Assembly (NCBI GenBank): GCA_021107945.1
Contig: JAIORV010000081.1
Location: 1 to 47,010 of the forward strand
Direction of reading: 5' to 3'
Length of the DNA: 47,010 nucleotides
Source: Vulcanimicrobiota bacterium
GTDB taxonomy: Bacteria > Vulcanimicrobiota > JAJTBE01
Shown: positions 26,101 to 33,740 of the stretch, piece by piece
Position numbering within the stretch: position 1 is the first letter of the stretch
How the letters are laid out: every line of letters begins with the position of its first letter
Program-made: the position numbers and the translations under genes
Notes under the pieces: generated by a model
What the model saw: only the letters and a program-made list of their open reading frames with translations
Database searches by the model: none
Told to the model about the DNA's origin: nothing

Positions 26101-26451
26101 TTATAATTCCTTTTTCATTTTTTCAAGAAGTTCCAACGTCTTTTCAGCAATGGTTATCATGAGTTTGAAGTGGTTCATGCTTCTCTTGAGACACTTCCGA
26201 CTATCTTTTTCGTTATCATAATGTTTCAGATACCCTTTAACTTTTTCTACATTTGCTTCTATTTCCTGCGATATCCTCTCAGAGTCATGCCTTACAGCGT
26301 TTTGGGGGCATATCTCGTGACATATTCCACAACGGATACATTCGTCCATATTGATTTCCGCCAGAGTTTCAATCAATGAGATTGCGTCTGCCGGGCATTC
26401 CTTTACACATATACCACAGCCTATACAGTCATCCTTATTTACCCATGGCAT
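26101..26451 (-). CDS. 2x[4Fe-4S] ferredoxin with helical C-terminal extension
   Basis: This 116-residue protein has two complete C-x2-C-x2-C-x3-C-P clusters (Cys 9, 12, 15, 19 and 38, 41, 44, 48), typical of a low-potential bacterial ferredoxin. It is followed by about 65 residues of charged helix (R-I-S-Q-E-I-E-A-N-V-E-K-V-K and L-M-I-T-I-A-E-K-T-L-E-L-L-E-K-M) that normal ferredoxins lack and that may bind a partner or make a dimer. I prefer ATG 26451 to the in-frame GTG at 26460 because AAGGAG is 10 nt from the ATG but only 1 nt from the GTG. It lies downstream of a second ferredoxin on the same strand. Confidence 0.88.
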   Translation of the reverse strand: MPWVNKDDCIGCGICVKECPADAISLIETLAEINMDECIRCGICHEICPQNAVRHDSERISQEIEANVEKVKGYLKHYDNEKDSRKCLKRSMNHFKLMITIAEKTLELLEKMKKEL

Positions 26452-26580
26452 TTTTTTCACACTCCTTCTTTATTTTTTAACGGATAATTTTTCTCACCGG
26501 CATGGATTGGAACCTTGAGCCAATTTTCAGGCGGTACAATCAGATACTTCCATAATTTTTTTCCTCCTTATAATTAATAC

Positions 26581-26901
26581 TTATCCCTTTCTACCTCTAC
26601 CTCTACCTCTTCCGTCACGAGGACCTATTCCTAAGCCTCTCCCTGAACCTTTCCCTATACCTCTTCCCATACCGGAACCGGAATCAGGAAACCCCGATAT
26701 TTGATTCAGTGGGGGACTTTGCTGTATTTTTTCGTCAGGATAAATTGCGCCCTGGGGACATACCTGAGCACATCTTCCACAATCAACACACTTATCTCCA
26801 TCAATTTGAGCCTTATCATCATCCATTGATATTGCCCCCGTAGGACAAACATTAACACAGACTCCACATCCTACACATTTTTCTTCATCTACTTGAAACA
26901 T
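26581..26901 (-). CDS. 2x[4Fe-4S] ferredoxin with Gly/Arg-rich tail
   Basis: This 106-residue protein has two [4Fe-4S] binding motifs (Cys 9, 12, 15, 19 and 38, 41, 44, 48). From residue 74 to the end the sequence is almost only Gly, Arg, Lys, Ser and Pro ([13 protein letters not shown], ending [10 protein letters not shown]). Gly/Met/Arg-rich tails occur in small metal-centre proteins related to iron-molybdenum cofactor chaperones, which may be relevant. The tail is strongly basic and could bind nucleic acid or an acidic partner. AGGAGG lies 6 nt before the ATG. The gene is divergent from the flavin oxidoreductase at 27152 and shares its control region. Confidence 0.88.
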   Translation of the reverse strand: MFQVDEEKCVGCGVCVNVCPTGAISMDDDKAQIDGDKCVDCGRCAQVCPQGAIYPDEKIQQSPPLNQISGFPDSGSGMGRGIGKGSGRGLGIGPRDGRGRGRGRKG

Positions 26902-26980
26902 ATCACGCCTCCTGTCAGGTTACGAAAAATTATGAGCATATTCTCAAAACGAATTGTAATAGATAGAATTGCTTTTGTCA

Positions 26981-27014
26981 ATACCATAAATTGCAAATGG
27001 TATCAAATGGTATC
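26981..27014. promoter_or_regulatory. candidate operator: three ATACCAT half-sites
   Basis: ATGGTATC occurs at 26997-27004 and again at 27007-27014, exactly 10 bp (one helical turn) apart. The complementary half-site ATACCAT lies at 26981-26987, forming an inverted pair with the first copy. The block sits in the 250-bp region between the divergent RG-tailed ferredoxin and flavin oxidoreductase genes, a good place for a regulator binding site. Confidence 0.5.
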
Positions 27015-27114
27015 AAACGTTATATTAAATATTATATACTTTGGCAAGGAATAAGTGGTTTTGTATCGTAAAGAAATATGAAAGCTAATGAAGGTAAAAA
27101 TATTATATATTTTG

Positions 27115-27133
27115 CCGTTCAGGCACTGAACGG
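27115..27133 (+). promoter_or_regulatory. hairpin in the 5' leader of the flavin oxidoreductase gene
   Basis: CCGTTCAGGCACTGAACGG forms a perfect 7-bp stem with a 5-base loop. It ends 8 bases before the AGGAG ribosome binding site of the gene starting at 27152. It could be an operator palindrome or an RNA hairpin affecting translation. Confidence 0.45.
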
Positions 27134-27151
27134 TATAGACAGGAGAAAATA

Positions 27152-28519
27152 ATGAAACAAATAAAAAATATCGTAGTCATCGGAGCTTCTGGAACGGGAG
27201 CTTTAGCGGCACTCATGGCAAAGAAGCTTAATCCTTCCCTTGATGTAACTATTATCAGGGAACGGGAGGAAAGGGGGCTTCTGACCCGGTGCGCAACTCC
27301 TTATATATGTTGTGGAGAGGTATTGGTTAATCCCTCATATAAGGATGATAGCATTTTTACAGATCAGGGAATAACTCTGATAGATTCCAGGGCTATATAT
27401 ATTGACAGAAAAGGGGAAACAGTAACCACTGAAGACGAAAAGATATACCCTTATGACAAGTTGGTTCTTGCCACCGGGGCAAAACCGGCGGTTCCCCCCA
27501 TTTCAGGTAGCGGTTTACCCGGTGTTTTCACCCTGCGAACCAGCGGAGACGCTGTGAGTATTCATCACTGGATAAACACAAGGCGGGTAAGAAATGCTGT
27601 TTTGATAGGCGCAGGCGCTATCGGAATAGAAATTGCATACCTGATTGCAAAGCGGGAAGTGAAAGTTGCGGTTGTGGAAATGCTTGATCACATCCTGCCG
27701 CAGGCGCTGGACAAGGATATGACCGCAGGGGTAGAAGTATATGTTAAAGACCGGGGGATAGATTTACGATTGAATGAGCGGGTAAATGCAATCACCGGCA
27801 AGGATCAAGTCGATGGCGTGCTACTGTCATCCAATGACCGGATCAAAGCAGAATTAGTGATTATTTCGGCAGGAGTTCGATTGCGGAGTGAACTTGCTAA
27901 AAAAGCGGGACTCGAAATGGGAAGACTGGGATTAAAGGTCAATAGTTATCTTCAGACTTCCGACCCCGATATCTATTCCGCTGGGGATCTGATCGAGTAT
28001 CCCAGCCATGTTATGGGCAAGCCTATCCTGGGACAACTCCGACCCAATGCGGTTATCGGCGGCAGAATAATAGCTAAAAATATTCTTGGATATAAAATAA
28101 AGTTTCCCCCCCTGGTTAACAGTTTCGCCACCAAGTTTTTTGACAAATCCATCGCCGGAACCGGGATTACAGAAGTCCAGGCAAAGAATGAAGGCATTGA
28201 TACAGTGAGTGCTATCCAGTCTTCCACAGACAAGCATTCCATGGTATGGACAAGGAAACCCTATACGGTAAAGCTTATATTCAATAGAGAAAACGAAAAG
28301 ATTATCGGTGGACAGATCGTCAGCGACAGTGAATGCCCGATAAAGCATATTGACGCCATAGCGATTGCCATAAGATCGGGTTGGACAGCACTTGATCTTA
28401 CCACCCTGCGATGCGCAGGACAACCGGAATTGTCTCCGGACCCGGGAAAGGAACCCATAGCACTGGCGGCAGAAGCGGCATATATTGAGCTTCATCAGGA
28501 AAATATCTCGAGGAATTAG
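27152..28519 (+). CDS. FAD-dependent pyridine nucleotide-disulfide oxidoreductase (CoA-disulfide reductase / NADH oxidase type)
   Basis: This 455-residue flavoprotein has an N-terminal FAD site (V-V-I-G-A-S-G-T-G-A), L-V-L-A-T-G-A-K-P, a second NAD(P)H-binding fold (A-V-L-I-G-A-G-A-I-G-I-E-I-A), I-Y-S-A-G-D and a C-terminal dimer domain ending C-A-G-Q-P-E-L-S-P. The position of the single redox Cys of CoA-disulfide reductases and NADH oxidases is filled by Cys47 in T-R-C-A-T-P-Y. A Cys53-Cys54 pair follows closely, where most relatives have a Gly-rich turn. It probably reduces a disulfide, polysulfide or oxygen using NAD(P)H. AGGAG precedes the ATG. It is divergent from the ferredoxin genes; dxr, 136 nt downstream, may have its own promoter. 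Confidence 0.88.
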   Translation: MKQIKNIVVIGASGTGALAALMAKKLNPSLDVTIIREREERGLLTRCATPYICCGEVLVNPSYKDDSIFTDQGITLIDSRAIYIDRKGETVTTEDEKIYPYDKLVLATGAKPAVPPISGSGLPGVFTLRTSGDAVSIHHWINTRRVRNAVLIGAGAIGIEIAYLIAKREVKVAVVEMLDHILPQALDKDMTAGVEVYVKDRGIDLRLNERVNAITGKDQVDGVLLSSNDRIKAELVIISAGVRLRSELAKKAGLEMGRLGLKVNSYLQTSDPDIYSAGDLIEYPSHVMGKPILGQLRPNAVIGGRIIAKNILGYKIKFPPLVNSFATKFFDKSIAGTGITEVQAKNEGIDTVSAIQSSTDKHSMVWTRKPYTVKLIFNRENEKIIGGQIVSDSECPIKHIDAIAIAIRSGWTALDLTTLRCAGQPELSPDPGKEPIALAAEAAYIELHQENISRN

Positions 28520-28655
28520 AAAGTGAGGGTTAATATTCAGCTCCCTCCCATTAATGTCATTACGAGGAGCGAAGCGATGAAATAATTGACAGGATTTATC
28601 TAAAAAAGCTTAAAAAGAGTAATTTACCGGAAAAATATTATAACGGAGTAAATTT
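28520..28655. repeat. intergenic repeat fragment upstream of dxr
   Basis: Bases 28554-28580 read 'tgtcattacgaggagcgaagcgatg', a form of the 'gtcatt...gagcgaagcga' repeat seen in many environmental bacterial genomes; other forms occur near 45966 and 46930. Behind it a TTGACA (28586-28591) could be a -35 element for dxr, but the matching -10 is poor. No gene is present. Confidence 0.5.
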
Positions 28656-29810
28656 ATGAAAAGCTTAATAATACTTGGATCAACCGGGTCAATCGGAACA
28701 CAGACATTACAGATTGTTGAGAGGTTTCCCGATAAATATAAAGTTTTGGGTTTATCCGCTAATCATTCTTGGGAATTACTTGCAAAGCAGGCGAAAAAGT
28801 TTGATGTAAAAACGGTTGCAATAGGTAATGAGAAATATATTCCAGTTCTACAAAACGCACTTGCAGGCACAGGTATCAACATACTGCAGGGTAGGGGAGG
28901 GATCGCTGAGCTTGCCGGGATGGAGGCTGATGTTGCCGTTGTCGCCCTGGTGGGAATATCCGGTCTTATCCCCACATTGAAGGCGATTGAAACAGGCAAG
29001 ACAATTGCCCTTGCGAACAAGGAAACTCTTGTTGTGGGTGGAGAGTTGGTTATGAAGACCGCCAGAGAAAAGGGAGTTTCAATTCTTCCCATCGACAGCG
29101 AGCATTCCGCCATATTTCAATGCCTGAACGGTGAAGATAGAAAAGAAGTAAAAAAGATTCACCTCACATCATCGGGAGGCCCGTTCAGGAAGATTCCTTC
29201 AGGTGAACTTGCATCAAAAACCGCTTCCGACGCTCTGAAACATCCCACCTGGGACATGGGGAACAAGGTTACGATAGATTCATCAACCCTCATGAACAAA
29301 GGGTTCGAGGTTATCGAAGCCAAATGGCTGTTCGATGTTTCACCCGATATGATAAATGTGATTGTACATCCTCAATCGATCATACATTCTATGGTCGAGT
29401 TTATTGACGGCTCAATTATCGCACAGTTATCACTTCCGGACATGAGAATTCCCATTCAATACTCACTTACATATCCTGAAAGATTTCCCGCTCAATATGT
29501 AACTACTGATTTCATGAAAATCGGGAGCCTCACATTTGAAGAGCCAAGGATTGATGTGTTCAAATGCCTCCAATACGCATTTGATGCCATTAAAACAGGT
29601 GGAACAATGCCGGCGGTTTTAAACGGTGCAAATGAAGTAGCGGTTGAGTTGTTTTTACATGATAAAATAGGGTTCCTGGATATTCCACGGATCATAAGGG
29701 AAACGATGGATTCACATGAGACGATTTTATCGCCGGATCTTGAGGATCTTCTTTTGGCGGATAAATTTGCAAGAAATAAAGCATACGAAATTGCGGGTGT
29801 TAGTGTTTAG
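28656..29810 (+). CDS. dxr: 1-deoxy-D-xylulose 5-phosphate reductoisomerase
   Basis: This 384-residue enzyme makes 2-C-methyl-D-erythritol 4-phosphate, the first committed step of the non-mevalonate isoprenoid pathway, using NADPH and a divalent metal. Motifs are L-G-S-T-G-S-I-G for NADPH, A-L-A-N-K-E-T-L-V, the metal/substrate site I-D-S-E-H-S-A-I-F-Q-C-L, S-S-G-G-P-F-R-K, W-D-M-G-N-K-V-T-I-D-S-S-T-L-M-N-K-G-F-E-V-I-E-A and V-H-P-Q-S-I-I-H-S-M-V-E. The length is normal. Its stop codon overlaps by three to four bases with the stop of the convergent ankyrin gene, so there is no room for a terminator between them. The rest of the pathway is not in the window. Confidence 0.98.
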   Translation: MKSLIILGSTGSIGTQTLQIVERFPDKYKVLGLSANHSWELLAKQAKKFDVKTVAIGNEKYIPVLQNALAGTGINILQGRGGIAELAGMEADVAVVALVGISGLIPTLKAIETGKTIALANKETLVVGGELVMKTAREKGVSILPIDSEHSAIFQCLNGEDRKEVKKIHLTSSGGPFRKIPSGELASKTASDALKHPTWDMGNKVTIDSSTLMNKGFEVIEAKWLFDVSPDMINVIVHPQSIIHSMVEFIDGSIIAQLSLPDMRIPIQYSLTYPERFPAQYVTTDFMKIGSLTFEEPRIDVFKCLQYAFDAIKTGGTMPAVLNGANEVAVELFLHDKIGFLDIPRIIRETMDSHETILSPDLEDLLLADKFARNKAYEIAGVSV

Positions 29811-30805
29811 ATTAAGCGTGACTTCTTCCTTACTCTTCGGATTTTCCATATAAAAAATGAAACAATAAGGATGATGAGAAGGAGTATAGATCCCCCAAAA
29901 TAAAAAGTCCCGGACTTTCCCTTTTTCATACTTTTCATGACTAAATTATATTCTTCTATAAAACCCATTTTTCCACTTATATAATCCCTGGGTGTCACCA
30001 TATCTTTATTATTTATATTTAAATCCGCACCGTTCTCCACGAGTATATGGATAGTCTCACTATTCCCCTTATCGGCAGCTTCATGAAGGGGAGTTATATG
30101 ATTGATATCTTCTGCATTTACATCAGCCCCGTTCTTTATCAAATACTTTACAACATCATTCATTCCATTGTATGATGCCAGATGGAGGGGTGTTCTTTTT
30201 AAGTTATTTTTTACATTTACATCAGCCCCGTTCTTTATCAAATCTATTACAGCATCATTCTCGCCATGTAGTGAAGCTATATAGAGGGGTGTTCGTCCCG
30301 ATTTATCTTTTACATTTACATCAGCCCCGTTCTTTATTAGATATATTACAACATCATTCATACCACGGAATGAAGCTTCATGGAGGGGTGTTTGCCCCGA
30401 TTCATCCTTTTTATTCACATCTGCGCCCTTCTTTATCAAATACTTTACAACATCATTCATTCCATAGAATGATGCTATATGAAGGGGTGTTCCTCCCCAT
30501 TCATCTTTTGCATTTACATCAGCCCCTTCCGATATAAGGAAAGCGGCGATTTTATTCTGACGATATCTACATGCTGAATGTAATAGTGTTTCTCCTGAAT
30601 AAGATTTGCTGTCAAGTATGTTTCTGTCATTCTTAATGGACTCAGCTAATCTTTCCAGATTTCCCTCTCTGATTTCGTGTTTAATTCTTCTATAACTTTC
30701 TCTTGCCGCTCTTCCTTCGTATTTCACTTCCACCTGTGCAATTGCCTGGAATTGCAAGACAAGGATTATCATAATTGTGATTATAATTATTAATGCTTTC
30801 CTCAT
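29807..30805 (-). CDS. exported, membrane-anchored ankyrin-repeat protein
   Basis: This 332-residue protein has an N-terminal signal sequence (M-R-K-A-L then a hydrophobic run to about residue 23) and, near residues 304-322, a transmembrane helix followed by a basic tail (W-K-I-R-R-V-R-K-K-S-R). The ankyrin domain should therefore face the periplasm or outside. From about residue 68 to 275 there are about six to seven ankyrin repeats with the consensus G-x-T-P-L-H-x-A-S-x-x-G-M-N-D-V-V-x-Y-L-I-K-x-G-A-D-V-N. Ankyrin repeats mediate protein binding. The gene starts in a 4-base ATGA overlap with the phosphodiesterase gene upstream, implying translational coupling, and ends overlapping the dxr stop. 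Confidence 0.9.
   Translation of the reverse strand: MRKALIIIITIMIILVLQFQAIAQVEVKYEGRAARESYRRIKHEIREGNLERLAESIKNDRNILDSKSYSGETLLHSACRYRQNKIAAFLISEGADVNAKDEWGGTPLHIASFYGMNDVVKYLIKKGADVNKKDESGQTPLHEASFRGMNDVVIYLIKNGADVNVKDKSGRTPLYIASLHGENDAVIDLIKNGADVNVKNNLKRTPLHLASYNGMNDVVKYLIKNGADVNAEDINHITPLHEAADKGNSETIHILVENGADLNINNKDMVTPRDYISGKMGFIEEYNLVMKSMKKGKSGTFYFGGSILLLIILIVSFFIWKIRRVRKKSRLI
30115..30510 (-). repeat. four DNA-level 99-bp repeats inside the ankyrin gene
   Basis: The plus-strand words CATTTACATCAGCCCC (or close variants) begin at 30115, 30214, 30313, 30412 and 30511, exactly 99 bases apart. The whole units are similar at DNA level, not only in protein, including the GGAGGGGTGTTC segment. 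This indicates recent duplication or gene conversion of single ankyrin units. Confidence 0.85.
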
Positions 30806-32241
30806 TCCAATCCACCCCTTTCAATAACATCCCCATCCACATTCTCCATTTCAAAATCCATCAATGAAGCGACGGTCGGAGCGATATCGACAATTGATAT
30901 AGGTTTATTACTCTGCCCTTTTTTTATTCCGTTTCCCGCGAATATCAGTGGAATTGCCATGTCTCCCGGGTTGATATTTCCATGCATTGCGTTGATGGGT
31001 TTTTTGAAGAAGTGATATCCCTTATTGTAATTTGAAAATATCATAATATCCGGCGCGCCCGGATGAATATACTCTCTGTTTATCTTTCTTACAGTCTCTT
31101 CGAGATCAATATCCATGGGGTTTTCGCCAGGATATAAAGCAAATTTTCCGTCTTCACTATTTCTATAAACAATTGCCCCCAGGCGATTTCCCAGGTGTCC
31201 GGAAAATCCCCTGCAAATCGGCGACAGATTCTCCGGCGGAGGAAAATCTTTCCAGCTTCCATTGGGAGTATCTTTTAAATATAGTCCTGCCATTCCACCT
31301 TCCATCCCTATAACAACATCATTGCCAACGGATTTTCTTGTGGATATTTTAGTATATTTTGAAGATTTTCTTATTATATCGGAAATCCATTTCAATGAAA
31401 TGCAATGCTCTTGATCCTGCGCAACATCCGAATGTCCATGATCACTGAATAGAACAAAGAGTGTAGTCTCCATAACAGACTTTTTTTTCAGTAAATCAGT
31501 GATTCTTTCGAGTTTGTCTTCAACTATGTGAGAGAGATACCATCGCTGACCGTCCGCGCCCCACCAGTGCCCCGCGCCGTCGGAGGGAGCGAAATAGATG
31601 AATAGGATTTCAGGTGGATCGTTTTTCTTCATTTCATTAATTAGCCTGACTGTCATGGATTCGTCGAAAACAGAGAATTGCCCCGGAAAAATATTGCCAA
31701 AAAAATACCTTATCATATCCAATGGCTTAGGGCGGATTCGTTTCTCGGCTCCCCTTGCAAACTGATGAAAAGCGACAACAGACCGCATGTTTTTTCTTCC
31801 CGCGGACTGATAAATCGTTTCGATTTCTTTGGAAAGATGCCTGTCTGCAAGTCCGGGTTTGTTTGTATTTGAAAAGAATATCCGCGGAAGCCCTATGAGT
31901 GAGTATCCATAAACATCCGCGGCGTGGAAAAAATTATCGGTATAATTATATATAGGTGGGTCCGTCTTCCCTCTGTCCATCCACATATTGGAAAGAATTC
32001 CATGATTAGCGGGATATGCCCCGGTAATCCCCGATGCCTGTGCGGCGAAAGTTATTGTGGGGAAAACCGTTGTAGCATTTGTAAACCTGAGCCCATGTCC
32101 AAACAAACGTCCGAACACAGGCAACTCTCCCGAATCAATCATTTCATAAAGGAGATCCCGCCTGCATCCATCTATATTTATCAGAACGCAATGTTTGAAA
32201 ATTTTATTTGATATACTCTTTTCTTCTAACCCGGCGGCCAT
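30802..32241 (-). CDS. type I phosphodiesterase / nucleotide pyrophosphatase (alkaline phosphatase superfamily)
   Basis: This 479-residue enzyme has the metal sites of the phosphodiesterase/NPP family: I-N-I-D-G-C (Asp24), V-F-P-T-I-T-F with Thr64 as probable nucleophile, T-G-A-Y-P-A-N-H-G-I, A-P-S-D-G-A-G-H-W-W-G, F-S-D-H-G-H-S and N-A-M-H-G-N near the C-terminus. Such enzymes cut phosphodiester or pyrophosphate bonds, or transfer phospho-groups. I see no signal peptide, which is unusual because relatives are often exported. GGAAGAG lies 7 nt before the ATG. Its start overlaps the HIT gene by 16 bases, and its stop overlaps the ankyrin start (ATGA), so the three genes form one tightly coupled operon. 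Confidence 0.9.
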   Translation of the reverse strand: MAAGLEEKSISNKIFKHCVLINIDGCRRDLLYEMIDSGELPVFGRLFGHGLRFTNATTVFPTITFAAQASGITGAYPANHGILSNMWMDRGKTDPPIYNYTDNFFHAADVYGYSLIGLPRIFFSNTNKPGLADRHLSKEIETIYQSAGRKNMRSVVAFHQFARGAEKRIRPKPLDMIRYFFGNIFPGQFSVFDESMTVRLINEMKKNDPPEILFIYFAPSDGAGHWWGADGQRWYLSHIVEDKLERITDLLKKKSVMETTLFVLFSDHGHSDVAQDQEHCISLKWISDIIRKSSKYTKISTRKSVGNDVVIGMEGGMAGLYLKDTPNGSWKDFPPPENLSPICRGFSGHLGNRLGAIVYRNSEDGKFALYPGENPMDIDLEETVRKINREYIHPGAPDIMIFSNYNKGYHFFKKPINAMHGNINPGDMAIPLIFAGNGIKKGQSNKPISIVDIAPTVASLMDFEMENVDGDVIERGGLE

Positions 32242-32567
32242 TCAAAATCTCTTCCGGCAAGTATGTGGAAGTGGAGGTGAAATACTGTCTGTCCCGCTCT
32301 TTTTCCACAGTTACTTACGATACGAATGCTGTCTTGGGGTATGTCATTTTCTTTGACAATATCAGAGATTTTGGACATCATATACCCGACCAAATCGGCG
32401 TCTTCATCCGTAAGATCCAGGATTGAATTAATGTGTTTTTTAGGAATAACCAGGATGTGAATTGGAGCCTGGGGATGAATATCTTGAAAAGCATATATTC
32501 TATCATCCTCGTAAACCTTTTTTGAAGGAATCTCACCTTCGAGTATTTTACAAAACAAACAGTCCAT
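32226..32567 (-). CDS. HIT family protein (HinT type)
   Basis: This 113-residue protein is a histidine-triad nucleotide-binding hydrolase. The start D-C-L-F-C-K-I, the A-F-x-D-I-x-P-Q-A-P-x-H-I-L-V-I-P-K-K-H segment and the triad H97-L-H99-F-H101 are all present. HinT proteins hydrolyse phosphoramidates such as aminoacyl-adenylates and AMP-lysine. ATG 32567 is preferred to the ATG at 32573 because the GGGGG sequence is 8 nt from the former and too close to the latter. It is the first gene of a three-gene operon with the phosphodiesterase and ankyrin genes, both linked by overlaps. Confidence 0.95.
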   Translation of the reverse strand: MDCLFCKILEGEIPSKKVYEDDRIYAFQDIHPQAPIHILVIPKKHINSILDLTDEDADLVGYMMSKISDIVKENDIPQDSIRIVSNCGKRAGQTVFHLHFHILAGRDFEWPPG

Positions 32568-32655
32568 GTACATTTCCCCCTTTTTATTACTGGTTTCAAC
32601 TAGTCCCTTTGAGATTCTCCATGTTTTAATAATCCCTGCGGTGAATGGTTATACT

Positions 32656-33477
32656 TTATTCATAAGGCAGGTGAGGACGGTACGCCACCTTGAAATAACG
32701 CTTGTGGTTTTTGAAAAAAGTATCCATGAAGCCATACCTGTTTTTATAAAGGGTCTTTCTACCCAGGAAATTCATGATATTCTTTTTATCATCACCCGTT
32801 AAAATTGTTTGTTTATAACGAATGATTAGTGAATCTTTCTTGTTAATATATTTCCGCAGATCAATTTTTTTCACTTTCCATTTCACAATTATTGAATCCT
32901 TTGGCATCATCCCGGGCGTTACCCCATGCACATAAAGGGAGATTTTCTTCGGAATATATTCCTTCTCATCTTCCCTTGCAAACTCGTTTAACTTGCGGTG
33001 GATATTCACCAGTCCTTTTGGAAGCATTCTTTGTTTTAATGCAAGCGTTAAACCATAAACTGTTATAGTTCTTTTTTTATCACGAAGGTTGACTGTGATG
33101 TATGTTGTGGGAAGGTCTTTTATCGTGAGGTTGAGGTAATTGTCATTCATATCGAAAAAGCCTTCCTGCTCAAAGAAATTCAGGAGAAACTCGATATACT
33201 TGGGGGACATTTTCGCCTCCATAAGCTGACATGTTTGATCCGGCAGGTATCTTGTATATATGACTTTGCCATTCCCATAGAGTGTGAAATCGGGGGTTTT
33301 TGTTTTGTTGTAAATATCGGAGGCTATAGCTTCCTTTGTAAACATCTGGATAACGACGTCCCTGGGCGAGTCCCTGTATGGGAGTATTTCAGAGTTTACT
33401 GAAACGGATTTCACGAAAACGAACAGGCAAAATGCAATTAATAATATCAATATCGTTTTTGATAATTTAAACTTCAA
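32656..33477 (-). CDS. anchored or exported protein of unknown function
   Basis: This 273-residue protein starts with a signal anchor (M-K-F-K-L-S-K then about 17 hydrophobic residues). The mature part contains F-T-L-Y-G-N-G-K-V-I-Y-T-R, a pattern like the small DUF6438-type domain found in uncharacterised lipoproteins, followed by beta-rich sequence. I do not know its function. The frame extends to a TTG at 33528, but I prefer the TTG at 33477: GAGAGG lies 8 nt before it, and the hydrophobic segment then begins where expected. It is upstream of the HIT operon on the same strand with an 88-nt gap, so it may be co-transcribed. Confidence 0.7.
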   Translation of the reverse strand: MKFKLSKTILILLIAFCLFVFVKSVSVNSEILPYRDSPRDVVIQMFTKEAIASDIYNKTKTPDFTLYGNGKVIYTRYLPDQTCQLMEAKMSPKYIEFLLNFFEQEGFFDMNDNYLNLTIKDLPTTYITVNLRDKKRTITVYGLTLALKQRMLPKGLVNIHRKLNEFAREDEKEYIPKKISLYVHGVTPGMMPKDSIIVKWKVKKIDLRKYINKKDSLIIRYKQTILTGDDKKNIMNFLGRKTLYKNRYGFMDTFFKNHKRYFKVAYRPHLPYE

Positions 33478-33740
33478 TTTAAAAACCTCTCTTGATTTGT
33501 TAATATGTAACTTACAAGCTATTTTCAAAGTAAGATGCTTATTTCCTGTTGATTTAAAGTAAAAACACCACCTATATATAAGAAAAAGGATATAGTTCCG
33601 GTATGGGGAAACTTTTATTTAAATGACAACATTCCCGCAATTCTTTGTGTAAATCCTGTTGTTATTAACCTCTGTGGTCTTTGCGGTGAAAATTAATGTC
33701 ATCAATAACTGGAAATAACTTATTAACAGGGGGGAAAACT
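33478..33740. other. divergent region with an interspersed repeat
   Basis: No gene is visible between the anchored protein and the CocE-type hydrolase. Bases 33668-33710 carry the 'cctctgtggtctttgcggtgaa...tgtcatca' repeat, closely matching 44310-44342 and partly 13505-13535. The ATG at 33696 lies inside this repeat, which argues against its use as the hydrolase start. Confidence 0.6.

Noticed and set aside
28586-28614. Promoter for dxr (TTGACA at 28586)
   Set aside because: The -35 is perfect, but no reasonable -10 lies 16-18 bases downstream.
30102-30537. Plus-strand open frames across the ankyrin gene
   Set aside because: They result from the 99-bp repeat staying open in the antisense direction; the ankyrin frame is clearly the real one.
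33696-33740. Longer CocE-type hydrolase start at ATG 33696
   Set aside because: The ATG lies in an interspersed repeat and has no ribosome binding site, whereas GTG 33741 has a G-rich site at the right distance and begins directly at the membrane anchor.
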